Source: Brevibacterium sp. UCMA 11754 (lineage in GTDB: Bacteria > Actinomycetota > Actinomycetes > Actinomycetales > Brevibacteriaceae). From it: a stretch of 64,000 nt of DNA. The stretch lies in assembly GCF_021532275.1 (NCBI RefSeq), contig NZ_JACBOT010000031.1, forward strand, positions 62,001 to 126,000, in the 5' to 3' direction. Of the stretch, positions 33,424-42,255 are shown one piece after another. The notes beneath the pieces were generated by a model. That model ran no database searches. It was not told where the DNA came from and saw nothing but the letters and a program-made list of their open reading frames with translations. Numbering within the stretch: position 1 is the stretch's first letter; each line of letters begins with the position of its first letter. A program made the translations under genes and the position numbers.

Positions 33424-34853
33424 TGGCCCAGATCATCCAGATCTCCACCCAGTACCAGCTCGCGAACCTCGTGGCCCTGATTCGGGCCGGCCGCCTCGGC
33501 GAGGCCAAGGAACGCCGGATCCTCGTCATCGCCAACAATTCCTTCGCCCCCGAGCTGACACCGGCTGCCGATGACATGCCCGGCTCGGCTGGCCTGCTGA
33601 CCCACTTCGATCTCATCATCGACTGGAACACCACCATCTGGCCCAACCACCCGAAGACCTTCGGCATCTCCGGCGAACGTGCCCCGCTCATGCAGCGGTC
33701 GCTGCGCTCGGGTTGGGCGATCGCCGATGACGAGCCCATCGATCTCATCGTCGAGTCCCTGCCCGGTCATCCGGCCGGTGTGCTCACCCAGATCTTCACC
33801 ACGGCGAGGATCTCAGTGCACTCCGATGGGCTGATGAGCTACGGTCCGATCCGCAATCCGCTGTCCCTGCCGCAGTACCAGCGGCTGTCGACGATCTACT
33901 ACACGGATCTCCTGCCGGGCATCACCCCACGTCAGCTCGCCGAACACTCCCCCGATCGTGTGGTCCTGCCGCCGGCTGACCTGAAGTCGGTCATCGAGGA
34001 CATGGCCGCCGAGGTGGCTCCTGAGTTGGCGGCGGCGGATCTCGCCGATCCGATCCCCGACGCTGCTATGGTCCTCGGCCAGTACCTCGCTCAGATCGAC
34101 CTCATCACTGCCGAGGAGGAGCTGGATCTGCACCTGCAGATGATCGATGAGGTCAAGGCGCGCGGTTTGTCCACGGTGATCTTCAAACCGCACCCCACCT
34201 CGGCGCGGACGACGATCGAACCATTGCGCAAGCGCAGCCATGAGCTGGGATTGGAATTCGTCCTCGCCGACGTGCCGCTGTTGGCCGAGATCGTCATCGC
34301 CACCACCAGGCCACAGCTCGTCGTGTCCTGCTATTCGACGGGGCTTGCGACCGCGCGGGCACTGTTCGGGACCGCCACGGCCGCGATCGGCACCTCGATG
34401 ATGCTGCAGGTCCTGGCCCCGTACCAGAACAGCAACCGGATCCCGCTGACGATCGTCGATGCCCTGCACTCGGGCGGATATTCCCTGAAGGACCTGGGCC
34501 CGCTCATCGACGCCGTCACCTACTGCATGCAGTCAGAGACCGCTTCCTACCTGCGGGACAACGCGATCGAGTTCCTCGAATCGGCCGTCGGCGGTGTGGA
34601 CATGAAGTACTTCAAACGCAAGCGCCTGTCGAAGCTGGACCTGCCCGGACAACTGGAGATTCCACCGCATCGCAAGGGGCTCAGCTCGGCCAAACGACGT
34701 CTGCGCACGCAGGCGAAACGCGCTCAGCACACCCTGAAGACCTACGGGATCTCCATCGACGCCCCGAAGCTCGTCCCGAAGCTCGTCCCGAAGGTGAAGT
34801 CGACACTGAACTCGAAGCTGAGTGTGAAGCTCAGATCGGAGCCGGACCGATGA
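33423..34853 (+). CDS. Polysialyltransferase-family glycosyltransferase
   Basis: The 476-aa protein shows the HP motif FKPHPTS near residue 254 and the S/T motif SCYSTGLATARALFG near residue 301. These are the CMP-nonulosonate-binding hallmarks of bacterial sialyl/polysialyltransferases. The N-terminal half is the acceptor Rossmann domain (ARISVHSDGLMSYGP supplies the D/E-x-G type motif). A basic C-terminal tail carries a PKLVPKLVPKV repeat, probably for membrane association. It starts one base before the GT2 stop. It probably uses the CMP-sugar made by the neuA/neuB products. Confidence 0.8.
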   Translation: MAQIIQISTQYQLANLVALIRAGRLGEAKERRILVIANNSFAPELTPAADDMPGSAGLLTHFDLIIDWNTTIWPNHPKTFGISGERAPLMQRSLRSGWAIADDEPIDLIVESLPGHPAGVLTQIFTTARISVHSDGLMSYGPIRNPLSLPQYQRLSTIYYTDLLPGITPRQLAEHSPDRVVLPPADLKSVIEDMAAEVAPELAAADLADPIPDAAMVLGQYLAQIDLITAEEELDLHLQMIDEVKARGLSTVIFKPHPTSARTTIEPLRKRSHELGLEFVLADVPLLAEIVIATTRPQLVVSCYSTGLATARALFGTATAAIGTSMMLQVLAPYQNSNRIPLTIVDALHSGGYSLKDLGPLIDAVTYCMQSETASYLRDNAIEFLESAVGGVDMKYFKRKRLSKLDLPGQLEIPPHRKGLSSAKRRLRTQAKRAQHTLKTYGISIDAPKLVPKLVPKVKSTLNSKLSVKLRSEPDR

Positions 34854-36007
34854 TGTCCAAGAAGGGTTCGACGAAGAAGGACCCGAAGAAGAAACAGAGC
34901 AAGAAGCAGTCGGATAAGCAGAAGTCAGCTGAGAAGAAGTCAGACCCGAAGGAAGACGAGGTCACCATGACTATCACGCAGGATGCCCAAGCCCCCGCAC
35001 AGAAGACGAAGAAGGCGAAGAAGATTCTGTTCGCTTCGATCGCCTTCGTCGAATCTCCTCTGCAGTTCCTCTCCGCACTCGAGGCCCACGACCCCGCTGA
35101 GGACCTGCTGATCCGCGCCCGCGCCAACGCGAAGGGCATGACCTCGTTCCTCGACGCCTTCGACTCCGCATGGCTGCCGGAGAACATCACCCTCGAACGT
35201 GTCGGAGCCAAGCCCGGAATCCTGCGCAGACAGAACTTCGAACGCATCTACATCGGCGACGCCTGCTCCGGGCAGGTCCACAAGGCCCTCGCGCTGGCCT
35301 ACCTGGAGCGTCGCATGCCCGAAGTCGTCATCCTCGATGACGGTCTGGCCACCTATTCGACCATCGACATCCTCACCGCCAGACGCGGACCCCTTGTGCG
35401 TCCGAGGCAGAAGCTCAAGGCCTCCCGCGCGATCATGTCCGCACATGTCGCGGACCGTCTGCGCGGGCTGGCGCCGGTCGGGAGACTGCGCTGGCACACC
35501 GCACTGCCGGTGTCGAAGACCATGCGCAAGGCCTTCCTCAAAACAGGTGCGGAGATCACCCGCCACAAGTTCGAGCACCTGCAGACCCTGCCCACCGGCG
35601 GCAGCCACCCGCGGGACAACCCTGTCATCGGTTCGGCCCTGGTCGCCGACGGGCTCATCCGCGCAGATGCCTACCGTGCCTGGCTCGAGGGACTGATGGC
35701 CAACGGTCCGATCACCTACTACCCGCACCGCCGCGAGACCGACGAGTTCCTCGCCGAGCTCAGCCGTGACGAGCGGGTGCGCATCAAACACGTCGGTCTG
35801 CCGATCGAGCTGCGCCTGGTCAACCTGCCGCCGAACTCCACCATCCGCAGCCTGCCCAGCACCGCAGCGATCTCCCTCTCAACACTGAACCCGGACGTGA
35901 CGATCTCCGTCACCGAGATTCCGGCAGAATGGTGGACCGGTGCCTCAGCCGATAGTCTGCGTAAGTCCCTCAACGCCCAATCGGTCAAGGCAGATGTCGA
36001 TACCTGA
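34850..36007 (+). CDS. Sialyltransferase-like glycosyltransferase with Lys-rich N-terminus
   Basis: The 385-aa protein begins with a ~45-residue Lys/Ser/Glu/Asp tail (KKGSTKKDPKKKQSKKQSDK). It then shows ASIAFVESPLQFLSALEA, VILDDGLATYSTI (D/E-D/E-G motif, about residue 160), ITYYPHRRE (the HP motif, here HR, about residue 290) and SLPSTAAISLSTL (S/T motif, about residue 334). This pattern is that of the GT38/GT52-like sialyltransferases. It overlaps its neighbour by 4 bp. An ATG after the Lys-rich tail (MTITQDAQ) is a possible alternative start. Confidence 0.75.
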   Translation: MMSKKGSTKKDPKKKQSKKQSDKQKSAEKKSDPKEDEVTMTITQDAQAPAQKTKKAKKILFASIAFVESPLQFLSALEAHDPAEDLLIRARANAKGMTSFLDAFDSAWLPENITLERVGAKPGILRRQNFERIYIGDACSGQVHKALALAYLERRMPEVVILDDGLATYSTIDILTARRGPLVRPRQKLKASRAIMSAHVADRLRGLAPVGRLRWHTALPVSKTMRKAFLKTGAEITRHKFEHLQTLPTGGSHPRDNPVIGSALVADGLIRADAYRAWLEGLMANGPITYYPHRRETDEFLAELSRDERVRIKHVGLPIELRLVNLPPNSTIRSLPSTAAISLSTLNPDVTISVTEIPAEWWTGASADSLRKSLNAQSVKADVDT

Positions 36008-37259
36008 ACCACCATCGCGCTCAGACGCACCAATCCGAATCGTCTCCATCTCCGACAGCGAGTCCTACCTCAAATGGGCAACCCAGCTGCTGAGTTCCCT
36101 GCCCGACGTCGAGGCCCACGTCTACCTCATCGACAGCCCGATACTGCCCACCCCGGAGCAGATCACCCATGCCATCGCCGGCACCGCCTGGGCCGGTCGC
36201 ACCATCCCCGTCGTGACCCGCACCGACCTGGCCCGCATCATCGCCGACCATCACGCCGACATCGTCCTCGGCGCCGCCACCGGCCCGATCGTCGCCCAGC
36301 TCTTCCTCACCGCGCACATGCACGGGCACCGCCCGGCGCTGATCTCGGGCCTGCCCGGCATGGGGCTTCCAGCCAGCACCAAAGGCATGAACTATCGCCG
36401 TCTGATGGACGGGTTCATCACCCATTCCTTCGCCGAGGTGGCCCAATACACCGAGGTCAGCGCGCGCACTCAGGTGCCGTGCGAGATCTACCTGGCCCGC
36501 CTGCCGATGCTGCGCTCGTCGGAGGTGCCCCAGCTTGCCGCCGCGGCTGCTGCCCCCGTCATTGCTGATACTTCCGAGCCGCTCATGCACACCGCAGTCC
36601 CCCAGACTCTGGTGTTCGCTCCGCAGGCCAAGGTGCCCGAGTCGCTGGAAGATCGCGAGGCGATCATTCGCGCCCTCGCCGAGTTCTCCTCCCGTCACAC
36701 AGACTCTAGCGCGGTCATCAAGATGCGCTCGAGGCCCGGTGAACACGAAACTCATCACGAACAGCACTCCTACATCGACATCCTCAACTCCCTGCGTGCA
36801 CAAGGTGTGCCTGGCGCAGAGCGCATCGGACTCGGCTATGGCCCCCTCGATGAGTTCCTCGTGCCAGGTGCCGCTCTGGTCACCGTGTCATCGACGGCCG
36901 CGCTGGAGTCCTTCGACCGGGGCATTCCCACCCTGCTGATCTCCGACTTCGGCTACGACAGAGGTCTGCTCAACGAAGCCTTTGCCGATTCCGGTGCCAC
37001 CGGCACCCTCGCCGAGGTTGCGGCCGGGTCCATCGGATTTCCCACCTCGGCGTGGTTGGCTCAGAACTACTTCCATTCCGATGACGGAAGACTCCGTCAC
37101 CATCTGGAGCTGCTGGCCACGCGTGCCCGGGCATGCCAGCTGCCGAACCGGCGCAGCGCCGTGTGGAAGCAGAAGCGTCTGCTCATCCGCGCCGAGCTGC
37201 GCACCTTGGCCCCGAGTCCAGTCATCCGCGCCTACCGCAAGCTGCGGTACGCGCTGTAG
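35994..37259 (+). CDS. DUF6716-type putative glycosyltransferase
   Basis: Starting at ATG 35994, inside the 3' end of the previous gene, the protein has 421 aa. It begins with a Rossmann-type RIVSISDSESYLKWATQLLSSLP and continues through SGLPGMGLPASTKGMNYRRLMDGF. Near residue 241 it has KMRSRPGE, and near 297 VTVSSTAALESFDRGIPTLLISDFG, which resembles the S/T motif of sialyltransferase-like folds. It closes with a basic C-terminus. The family is found next to sialic-acid genes in actinobacteria. It is the last gene of the four-gene glycosyltransferase series. Confidence 0.72.
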   Translation: MSIPEPPSRSDAPIRIVSISDSESYLKWATQLLSSLPDVEAHVYLIDSPILPTPEQITHAIAGTAWAGRTIPVVTRTDLARIIADHHADIVLGAATGPIVAQLFLTAHMHGHRPALISGLPGMGLPASTKGMNYRRLMDGFITHSFAEVAQYTEVSARTQVPCEIYLARLPMLRSSEVPQLAAAAAAPVIADTSEPLMHTAVPQTLVFAPQAKVPESLEDREAIIRALAEFSSRHTDSSAVIKMRSRPGEHETHHEQHSYIDILNSLRAQGVPGAERIGLGYGPLDEFLVPGAALVTVSSTAALESFDRGIPTLLISDFGYDRGLLNEAFADSGATGTLAEVAAGSIGFPTSAWLAQNYFHSDDGRLRHHLELLATRARACQLPNRRSAVWKQKRLLIRAELRTLAPSPVIRAYRKLRYAL

Positions 37260-37283
37260 CCTCAGCCCTCGGTCCGCAGAGCC

Positions 37284-38063
37284 TCATTCACGAGTCTGCA
37301 ACCGCTCCTGAACACCAAGGATGATGGTCTCGAGGCCGTACTCATAGACTGCTCTCTGACTGGTCACTGCCTGGTATTTCTCCCCCACCGCCGTTCCGAC
37401 TCGGCCCGATACTGGGAATGATTCCTCAGGCATGACCTGTTCAAGGAGCGGAGCGTTGGCATTCCACCAGTCCACGTCACTGACCCCGGAGCTGTGTTCG
37501 AGCCTCTGCGCGTTGATACTGTTCGCGGCGCTGGCCGCTGCATGCGATTCGATGAGCGCGACAGTGTGGTCCATGGCAATGTCGTCGAGCCCGAGACTCT
37601 CGAATGCTTCGAGTTCCCACTCGTAGCGCGCAGACATCTGGGGACCGATCCACGGCCGATGCGACTGGGCATCGACCAGCCACGGATGCCGATGGTACTC
37701 ATCCCACAGGACCCCGGAGATACCGCGCACCCGTTCTGCCACCGATCCCGAATGTGCCGGCATCGGGCTGAGCCCGATGACCTTGTCGACCATCAGACCG
37801 ATTAACCCCGACCTGTGTGGGACGTAGCTGTAGAGCGACATGACCGAAACTCCTACTGCCTCGGCCACCTTGCGCATGGACAGCACGTCGATTCCCTCCG
37901 CATCGGCGAGCTCGATCGCCGCGTCAATGATCTGATCGACGCTGAGCCTACGGCGCGGCCCACGTGTGCCTACTTCGGCGTCCAGATGATCGCGCCACAG
38001 CAGACGCAGAACGACGTCAACGCCCTCCGGATCGAATCGTGAGGGTCCTGCTTCGGAATTCAT
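37284..38063 (-). CDS. TetR-family transcriptional regulator
   Basis: The 259-aa repressor has an N-terminal helix-turn-helix (IIDAAIELADAEGIDVLSMRKVAEAVGVSVMSLYSYVPHRSGLIGLMVDKV) preceded by a ~40-residue arm. A long C-terminal ligand-binding region of the tetracycline-repressor-C type follows. It is divergent from a DrrAB-like exporter, with repeats containing TACACTGTT in the shared promoter. It probably represses the exporter and itself until a drug binds. Confidence 0.9.
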   Translation of the reverse strand: MNSEAGPSRFDPEGVDVVLRLLWRDHLDAEVGTRGPRRRLSVDQIIDAAIELADAEGIDVLSMRKVAEAVGVSVMSLYSYVPHRSGLIGLMVDKVIGLSPMPAHSGSVAERVRGISGVLWDEYHRHPWLVDAQSHRPWIGPQMSARYEWELEAFESLGLDDIAMDHTVALIESHAAASAANSINAQRLEHSSGVSDVDWWNANAPLLEQVMPEESFPVSGRVGTAVGEKYQAVTSQRAVYEYGLETIILGVQERLQTRE

Positions 38064-38082
38064 ACTTGCAGTCTACTCCGTG

Positions 38083-38123
38083 CGGTGTACACTGTTTCAA
38101 TCACACAATTCCGTACACTGTTA
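38083..38123. promoter_or_regulatory. Repeat-containing operator region of the TetR / DrrAB pair
   Basis: CGGTGTACACTGTTT and CCGTACACTGTTA are direct copies 28 bp apart, the first containing the perfect palindrome GTGTACAC. They lie in the 76-bp divergent promoter region and are the likely binding sites of the TetR protein at 37284. Confidence 0.6.
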
Positions 38124-38139
38124 ATAGTTAGGAATTAAA

Positions 38140-39123
38140 ATGCACGATGAGCGGGAACACGACCGCGACCGACCAGCGGTCCGAGCGTCCGGTCTGGTCA
38201 AGCACTACGGCAACGTCAGAGCCCTCGACGAGCTGTCGATTCAGATACCGGCAGGAACCATCCATGGACTCCTGGGGCCCAACGGCGCAGGCAAGTCAAC
38301 GGCGATCAATGTGCTCAGCACGCTCGTCGACATCACACAGGGAACGGCGGAGGTGGCCGGTTTCGATGTCAGCCGCCAGGCAGATCGAGTCCGCCAGCGT
38401 ATCGGGCTCGTCGGCCAGACCGCTGCTCTCGACGAAATCCTCGGCGGACGTCAGAATCTCCTGATATTCGGCCAGCTGCTGGGCCTCTCACGCCGTGATG
38501 CCAAGCGCCGAGCCGATGAGCTCCTCGGCAAGTTCTCCCTCACCGAGGCTGCGGACCGTGCAGTGAGCACCTACTCGGGCGGGATGCGCCGACGCCTCGA
38601 CATTGCGGTGGGGATGATCCTCGACCCCGTCGTCCTCTTCCTTGATGAGCCAACGACGGGCCTCGACCCACGGGGACGCACGGATGTGTGGAACTCGGTG
38701 CGAGAGATCGCCGCTCGAGGCACGACGGTGCTGCTGACCACGCAGTATCTCGAGGAGGCCGACAGCCTGGCGAGCCAAGTCTCGATCATGAAGGCCGGTC
38801 GAATCATTGCCGAGGGTACGCCGAACGATCTCAAACGACAACGAGGCGGTGACCGGGTTGAGATCACTGCGGCCGACCAGGCTGAGGCCATTGCCATGCG
38901 CGATGCGCTGAACACAGCAGATACGTCCGCATCTGAGGAAGCTGCCGTGGAGCTCGACGAGGCGACGGCAGTCGTGACCTGTCCTGCGACCAGGGGCACC
39001 GGTGATCTCGCCACGGTCGTCAGAAAGCTGGATGCCGCAGGCATCACCACCGATGACATCGTCCTGCGCAGGCCGACATTGGACGAAGTATTCCTCACCC
39101 TGACCGAGAAGGAGGACGCATGA
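38140..39123 (+). CDS. DrrA-like ABC transporter ATP-binding protein
   Basis: The 327-aa ATPase has Walker A GPNGAGKST, Q-loop IGLVGQTAALDE, signature YSGGMRRRLDIA, Walker B VVLFLDEPTTGLDP and switch region TTQYLEEADSLASQ. The C-terminal ~90-aa extension (DLATVVRKLDAAGITTDDIVLRRPTLDEVFLTLTE) is typical of daunorubicin-resistance DrrA. It drives drug export with the overlapping permease. AGGA precedes the ATG. Regulation by the divergent TetR is expected. Confidence 0.93.
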   Translation: MHDEREHDRDRPAVRASGLVKHYGNVRALDELSIQIPAGTIHGLLGPNGAGKSTAINVLSTLVDITQGTAEVAGFDVSRQADRVRQRIGLVGQTAALDEILGGRQNLLIFGQLLGLSRRDAKRRADELLGKFSLTEAADRAVSTYSGGMRRRLDIAVGMILDPVVLFLDEPTTGLDPRGRTDVWNSVREIAARGTTVLLTTQYLEEADSLASQVSIMKAGRIIAEGTPNDLKRQRGGDRVEITAADQAEAIAMRDALNTADTSASEEAAVELDEATAVVTCPATRGTGDLATVVRKLDAAGITTDDIVLRRPTLDEVFLTLTEKEDA

Positions 39124-39902
39124 GCATCGTTCGAGAAGGCCTGATACTCACCGGCAGGGATCTCGCCCACTGGCGCCGACAGCCGTGGACGCCGATCTTC
39201 AATCTGCTCTTCACCATCATGCTGCTGCTGATGTTCGCCTTCATCTTCGGCGGCTCCATCCAACTCCCCGGAGGCGGCGACTACATCCATTTCCTGCTGC
39301 CGGGCATGATGACGTTGGCGATGATGTTCGGATTGGAGACCACCATGACGACAATGGCGAATGACTCCAAGAAGGGCATCACCGACCGGTTGAGATCGAT
39401 GCCGATCAGCGATGCCTCAGTCTCGCTCGGCCGCGTCGGGGCCGATATGGTCAGCGCCGTCATCGAGATCGTCATTCTCATCATCGGCGGTCTGCTGCTC
39501 GGCTGGAGGGCGACGAACTCTCCGCTCGCAGGACTCGTCGCGGTGGCGCTACTCCTCTGGCTGCGGTTCGCCGTCCTCTGGGTCGGGATCTTCCTCGGGC
39601 TCACCACAGGCAGACATGACGGCGCCACAGTCCTCGTGCAAGTGCTCGTGTGGCCCGTCGGCTTCCTGTCGAACGTCTTCGCTGCCCCGGAATTCATGCC
39701 GTCCTGGCTGGGAGCGGTTGCAGCGTGGAATCCCATATCGGCAACAGCGACGGCGGTCAGGGAACTGTTCGGCAACCCCACAGGCGTCACAAGTGGTTGG
39801 CTGGATGAAGCAAGTCTGCTTGCTGCAATAGTCTGGCCGTTGGCAATCACAGCCGTGTTCCTGCCCTTGTCGGCTCGCGCCTACCGTCGCTTGAGGAAGT
39901 AG
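39120..39902 (+). CDS. DrrB-like ABC-2 type permease
   Basis: The 260-aa protein has about six membrane helices and the ABC-2 pattern. It includes WTPIFNLLFTIMLLLMFAFIFGGSI, an HFLLPGMMTLAMMFG block, RSMPISDASVSLGRVGADM, and GFLSNVFAAPEFMPSWLGAVAAWNPISATATAVRELFG near the C-terminus. This is characteristic of DrrB-type drug exporters. It overlaps the ATPase gene by 4 bp. Confidence 0.92.
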   Translation: MSIVREGLILTGRDLAHWRRQPWTPIFNLLFTIMLLLMFAFIFGGSIQLPGGGDYIHFLLPGMMTLAMMFGLETTMTTMANDSKKGITDRLRSMPISDASVSLGRVGADMVSAVIEIVILIIGGLLLGWRATNSPLAGLVAVALLLWLRFAVLWVGIFLGLTTGRHDGATVLVQVLVWPVGFLSNVFAAPEFMPSWLGAVAAWNPISATATAVRELFGNPTGVTSGWLDEASLLAAIVWPLAITAVFLPLSARAYRRLRK

Positions 39903-40265
39903 TTATCGACGCGCCTCAGCTCTAGTGGATGAGGTGTTACAAGTCGGGCGCAGACGAGGCAGCAGACCGATAATGCATGCCGGCGCAGAGTCGGAGGACG
40001 TTCATGAAGGCGACAGGCCCGAAGTTGCTGCGGGTGGCGTCATTGCCGTCGTAACCCTCTCAGTCCCTGGGCTGCGAGTGCTGGTCTTCGGGTATGGGGC
40101 CGCCATGGATGAACAGCAGGCTTCCGTTTCCCGTCCGCACGCGGTGAGGAGTGCACGTCAGGAGATCCTGGCGATCCCGTCACGCCAAGCAACAAGCCTA
40201 CGCGCGGCGTCCAAAAGAGGGTCGTCATGCCCCCCGGGCCCAAGAGGCATCCAGCCAGCGGCCGA
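39903..40265. other. Gene-free stretch with a possible hydrolase remnant
   Basis: No intact gene is supported. On the minus strand, short broken frames read LLFIHGGPIPEDQHSQPRD and, after a stop, NFGPVAFMNVLRLCAGMHYRS. This suggests a decayed alpha/beta-hydrolase-like gene, but the evidence is weak. Confidence 0.3.
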
Positions 40266-40754
40266 TCAACCTTTCGTTTCGCGGACGTCCGCTCCATCCT
40301 CAGCGTAGGACTTGAAGTCCTGCATGTGCTGGCGCGTCTGTTTGATGAAGGCACCGCGCATAAAAGGTGCCGCGAATCGCAGCAGACCATTGAACCGGTA
40401 TTCATTCTCGCTCACCCAGAGAGTGCCCTCCGCACCACTCGCAGTCAGCTGCTCGTGCGCGGCGTTCCACATGCCATCCGCGACGACCTCGCGCTCGAAA
40501 TGGATGACCTGGTCTGGCGTGATGCCATCCAGGTCCGTCGGTTCCCGGCGTGTAATGGTCTCGGTACATTCCATGGACCGCTGCCCCGACTGAAACACGA
40601 CCCTCGACTCCGTACCGACCTGCCCGTCTGCACCGCGCACCGGCTCGTGAAGTACCAAGCCGCGTAACCATTTCGGCCGGTGCGCGGGGTCGCCGAGGAG
40701 CTGGATAACCTCCTCCCGCGGCAGTGCGATCTCAATCGAGATTGTGAACTTCAT
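40266..40754 (-). CDS. SRPBCC-family protein
   Basis: The 162-aa protein shows the SRPBCC pattern: FTISIEIALPREEVIQLLGDPAHRPKWLRGL, GTESRVVFQSGQRSMECTETITRREPTDL, then FAAPFMRGAFIKQTRQHMQDFKSYAED as the C-terminal helix. It is similar to uncharacterised polyketide-cyclase/dehydrase-type proteins that bind lipids or aromatic ligands. It lies at the end of a minus-strand run of small stress-type genes controlled from the ArsR promoter or separately. Confidence 0.8.
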   Translation of the reverse strand: MKFTISIEIALPREEVIQLLGDPAHRPKWLRGLVLHEPVRGADGQVGTESRVVFQSGQRSMECTETITRREPTDLDGITPDQVIHFEREVVADGMWNAAHEQLTASGAEGTLWVSENEYRFNGLLRFAAPFMRGAFIKQTRQHMQDFKSYAEDGADVRETKG

Positions 40755-40800
40755 GGTGGAGTTCTCTCAATTCCTTAGTGGACGGCCCTGTAGGGATTCG

Positions 40801-41166
40801 TCATTGTCGGTTTTCGCCAATTTGGAGCGCGTGGAAGCGCACGAGGTCCTCGATCAGGTCGGTGGGCAGTGGCTTCGCCAACGTGAACTGAATCGCGTGC
40901 ACAGTGGTCTTATAGTCCTCCAGCCGGACCTTGAACTCTTCGATCGCCCAAGACGAGGGAAACAGGCTCATGTGTTTCTTCGAAGCAGTGAAGTACACCA
41001 ATGCGCGGTTCTTGTATTTCAATGTCGGCATACGGTAACTCATCGATTCTTCAACGCTCGGGACGAGCTTAGTCACGAGCGCACGAATCCGTTGGAGCTC
41101 CTCTCGGAACGCCGGATCGGCCTCAGCAAGGTACTCATCAATGTTCGCAGCCTTTTCACCCTTCAT
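40801..41166 (-). CDS. DUF1801 / YdhG-like protein
   Basis: The 121-aa protein has the DUF1801 signature: IDEYLAEADPAFREELQRIRALVTKLVPSVEESMSYRMPTLKYKNRALVYFTASKKHMSLFP, with IQFTLAKPLPTDLIEDLVRFH at the C-terminus. The family (YdhG in Bacillus, proposed frataxin-like iron chaperone) is often encoded beside SRPBCC/AHSA1 genes, as here. The biochemical role is not established by sequence. Confidence 0.88.
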   Translation of the reverse strand: MKGEKAANIDEYLAEADPAFREELQRIRALVTKLVPSVEESMSYRMPTLKYKNRALVYFTASKKHMSLFPSSWAIEEFKVRLEDYKTTVHAIQFTLAKPLPTDLIEDLVRFHALQIGENRQ

Positions 41167-41251
41167 TCTGTTCCTCTCTGATCATTTTGCGTTTCACAAG
41201 GAGAAGAGAAGCATGCTGGCCTCCTCTGCTTCGGTGGAATGTCTGAAGGAT

Positions 41252-41869
41252 TCATGTCCTATCCAAGTAGAACGCCGCCGTATTCAGTGCCCGCACCTCC
41301 GCAATATTGGCGGGTGTTCCCACTTCCTGGTCCGCCCATCTCCAAGCATCAGCGACCAGGCGGGTCAACTCCCGACCCTTGGGCGTACTCGCGTACCCCC
41401 TCATCTCACCAAAAACGCATCGCGCACCGCCGATGAAATACAGTGACAGAGCTCGCAAACACTCTTCCCACCCCACACCCGTTGCCGCGGGACCGTACGT
41501 TTCCCAATGGTCGTCGGGAGGAACAAGGTGGGTCACGCGAAGCACAGCGCGTTCTTCTGCAGTCGGGATGAAGTCAACATCAACGTGACTGACGTCCCCT
41601 TGGTACTCCCACGTGATCGCCAGATGTTGAGGTGCTTCGCATCGCAGAATGTCACCCTCGGTGCCGCTCTTTGTGAGCGTATACCGGCCGGAAAGCGTGA
41701 GGTCGCCACGAACCGGCTCGAACCATTGCGAGAGTCGCTGGGGGTTCGTGCACGCGTTCCACAAATCGGTGACGTCGGTGTCGAAAGGACGCTCCAGAAC
41801 AACCTGATGCGACTTGCCACTGGTCGTGATCTTTCGAATCACTTCGTTGATCTCGTCTGCAATATTCAT
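41252..41869 (-). CDS. AHSA1/SRPBCC-domain protein
   Basis: The 205-aa protein has the AHSA1 motif (VVLERPFDTDVTDLWNACTNPQRLSQWFEPV, GTEGDILRCEAPQHLAITWEYQGD, VLRVTHLVPPDDHWETYGPAATGVGWEECLRALSLYF). A further ~60 residues follow. Its ATG overlaps the ArsR stop codon by 4 bp, so the two are co-translated, a very common ArsR-AHSA1 pairing. Ligand unknown. Confidence 0.88.
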   Translation of the reverse strand: MNIADEINEVIRKITTSGKSHQVVLERPFDTDVTDLWNACTNPQRLSQWFEPVRGDLTLSGRYTLTKSGTEGDILRCEAPQHLAITWEYQGDVSHVDVDFIPTAEERAVLRVTHLVPPDDHWETYGPAATGVGWEECLRALSLYFIGGARCVFGEMRGYASTPKGRELTRLVADAWRWADQEVGTPANIAEVRALNTAAFYLDRT

Positions 41870-42204
41870 GGTGGCCCAGTTCTCGTCGCCGACTTCCCTC
41901 GGCGCACCTCGGCGTCAAGCGAGGAGAGGGCATCGCTCCACAACTCTCGGAACTGGTCGAGCCACCTGTCGATGTCACGCAGGGCACCGGGATCGAGCGA
42001 GTAGAGGCGTCTCGCGCCATCGGGGCGGGAGCGCACTAGGCCCGTCTCACGAAGTCGCCGCAGATGACGCGAGGTAGCAGGTTGCACGAGCCCGAATTCC
42101 GCCTTCATCACATCAGTCAGCTCGCCAGCGGACACCTCGTTGTCGGCGAGGCACTCAACAATGCGGCGACGAGCCGGATCAGCAAGGACTGCGAGAGCTT
42201 CCAC
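41866..42204 (-). CDS. ArsR-family transcriptional regulator
   Basis: From GTG 42204 the protein is 112 aa: VEALAVLADPARRRIVECLADNEVSAGELTDVMKAEFGLVQPATSRHLRRLRETGLVRSRPDGARRLYSLD. This is a complete winged-helix ArsR domain, followed by RWLDQFRELWSDAL. There are no metal-binding cysteines of the ELCVCDL type, so it probably senses something other than metals. A frame extending to 42255 would include the operator and is unlikely. A TATACT -10 box lies 6 bp before the GTG, so the mRNA is probably leaderless. Confidence 0.88.
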   Translation of the reverse strand: MEALAVLADPARRRIVECLADNEVSAGELTDVMKAEFGLVQPATSRHLRRLRETGLVRSRPDGARRLYSLDPGALRDIDRWLDQFRELWSDALSSLDAEVRRGKSATRTGPP

Positions 42205-42212
42205 GCGATTAG

Positions 42213-42231
42213 TATAACAGAATCTGTTATA
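42213..42231. promoter_or_regulatory. Palindromic ArsR operator overlapping the -10 box
   Basis: TATAACAGAATCTGTTATA is a perfect palindrome with 9-bp arms around one base. Its edge overlaps the minus-strand -10 box TATACT (42211-42216), so a bound dimer would block RNA polymerase. It lies immediately upstream of the ArsR-type gene and is its probable autoregulatory site. Confidence 0.8.
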
Positions 42232-42255
42232 TACATCTAGCGGAGATTCGCTCAC

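Noticed and set aside
34850-35000. Lys-rich N-terminus as a separate histone-like gene
   Set aside because: It is in frame and continuous with the sialyltransferase-like domain, with no stop or new ribosome binding site between them.
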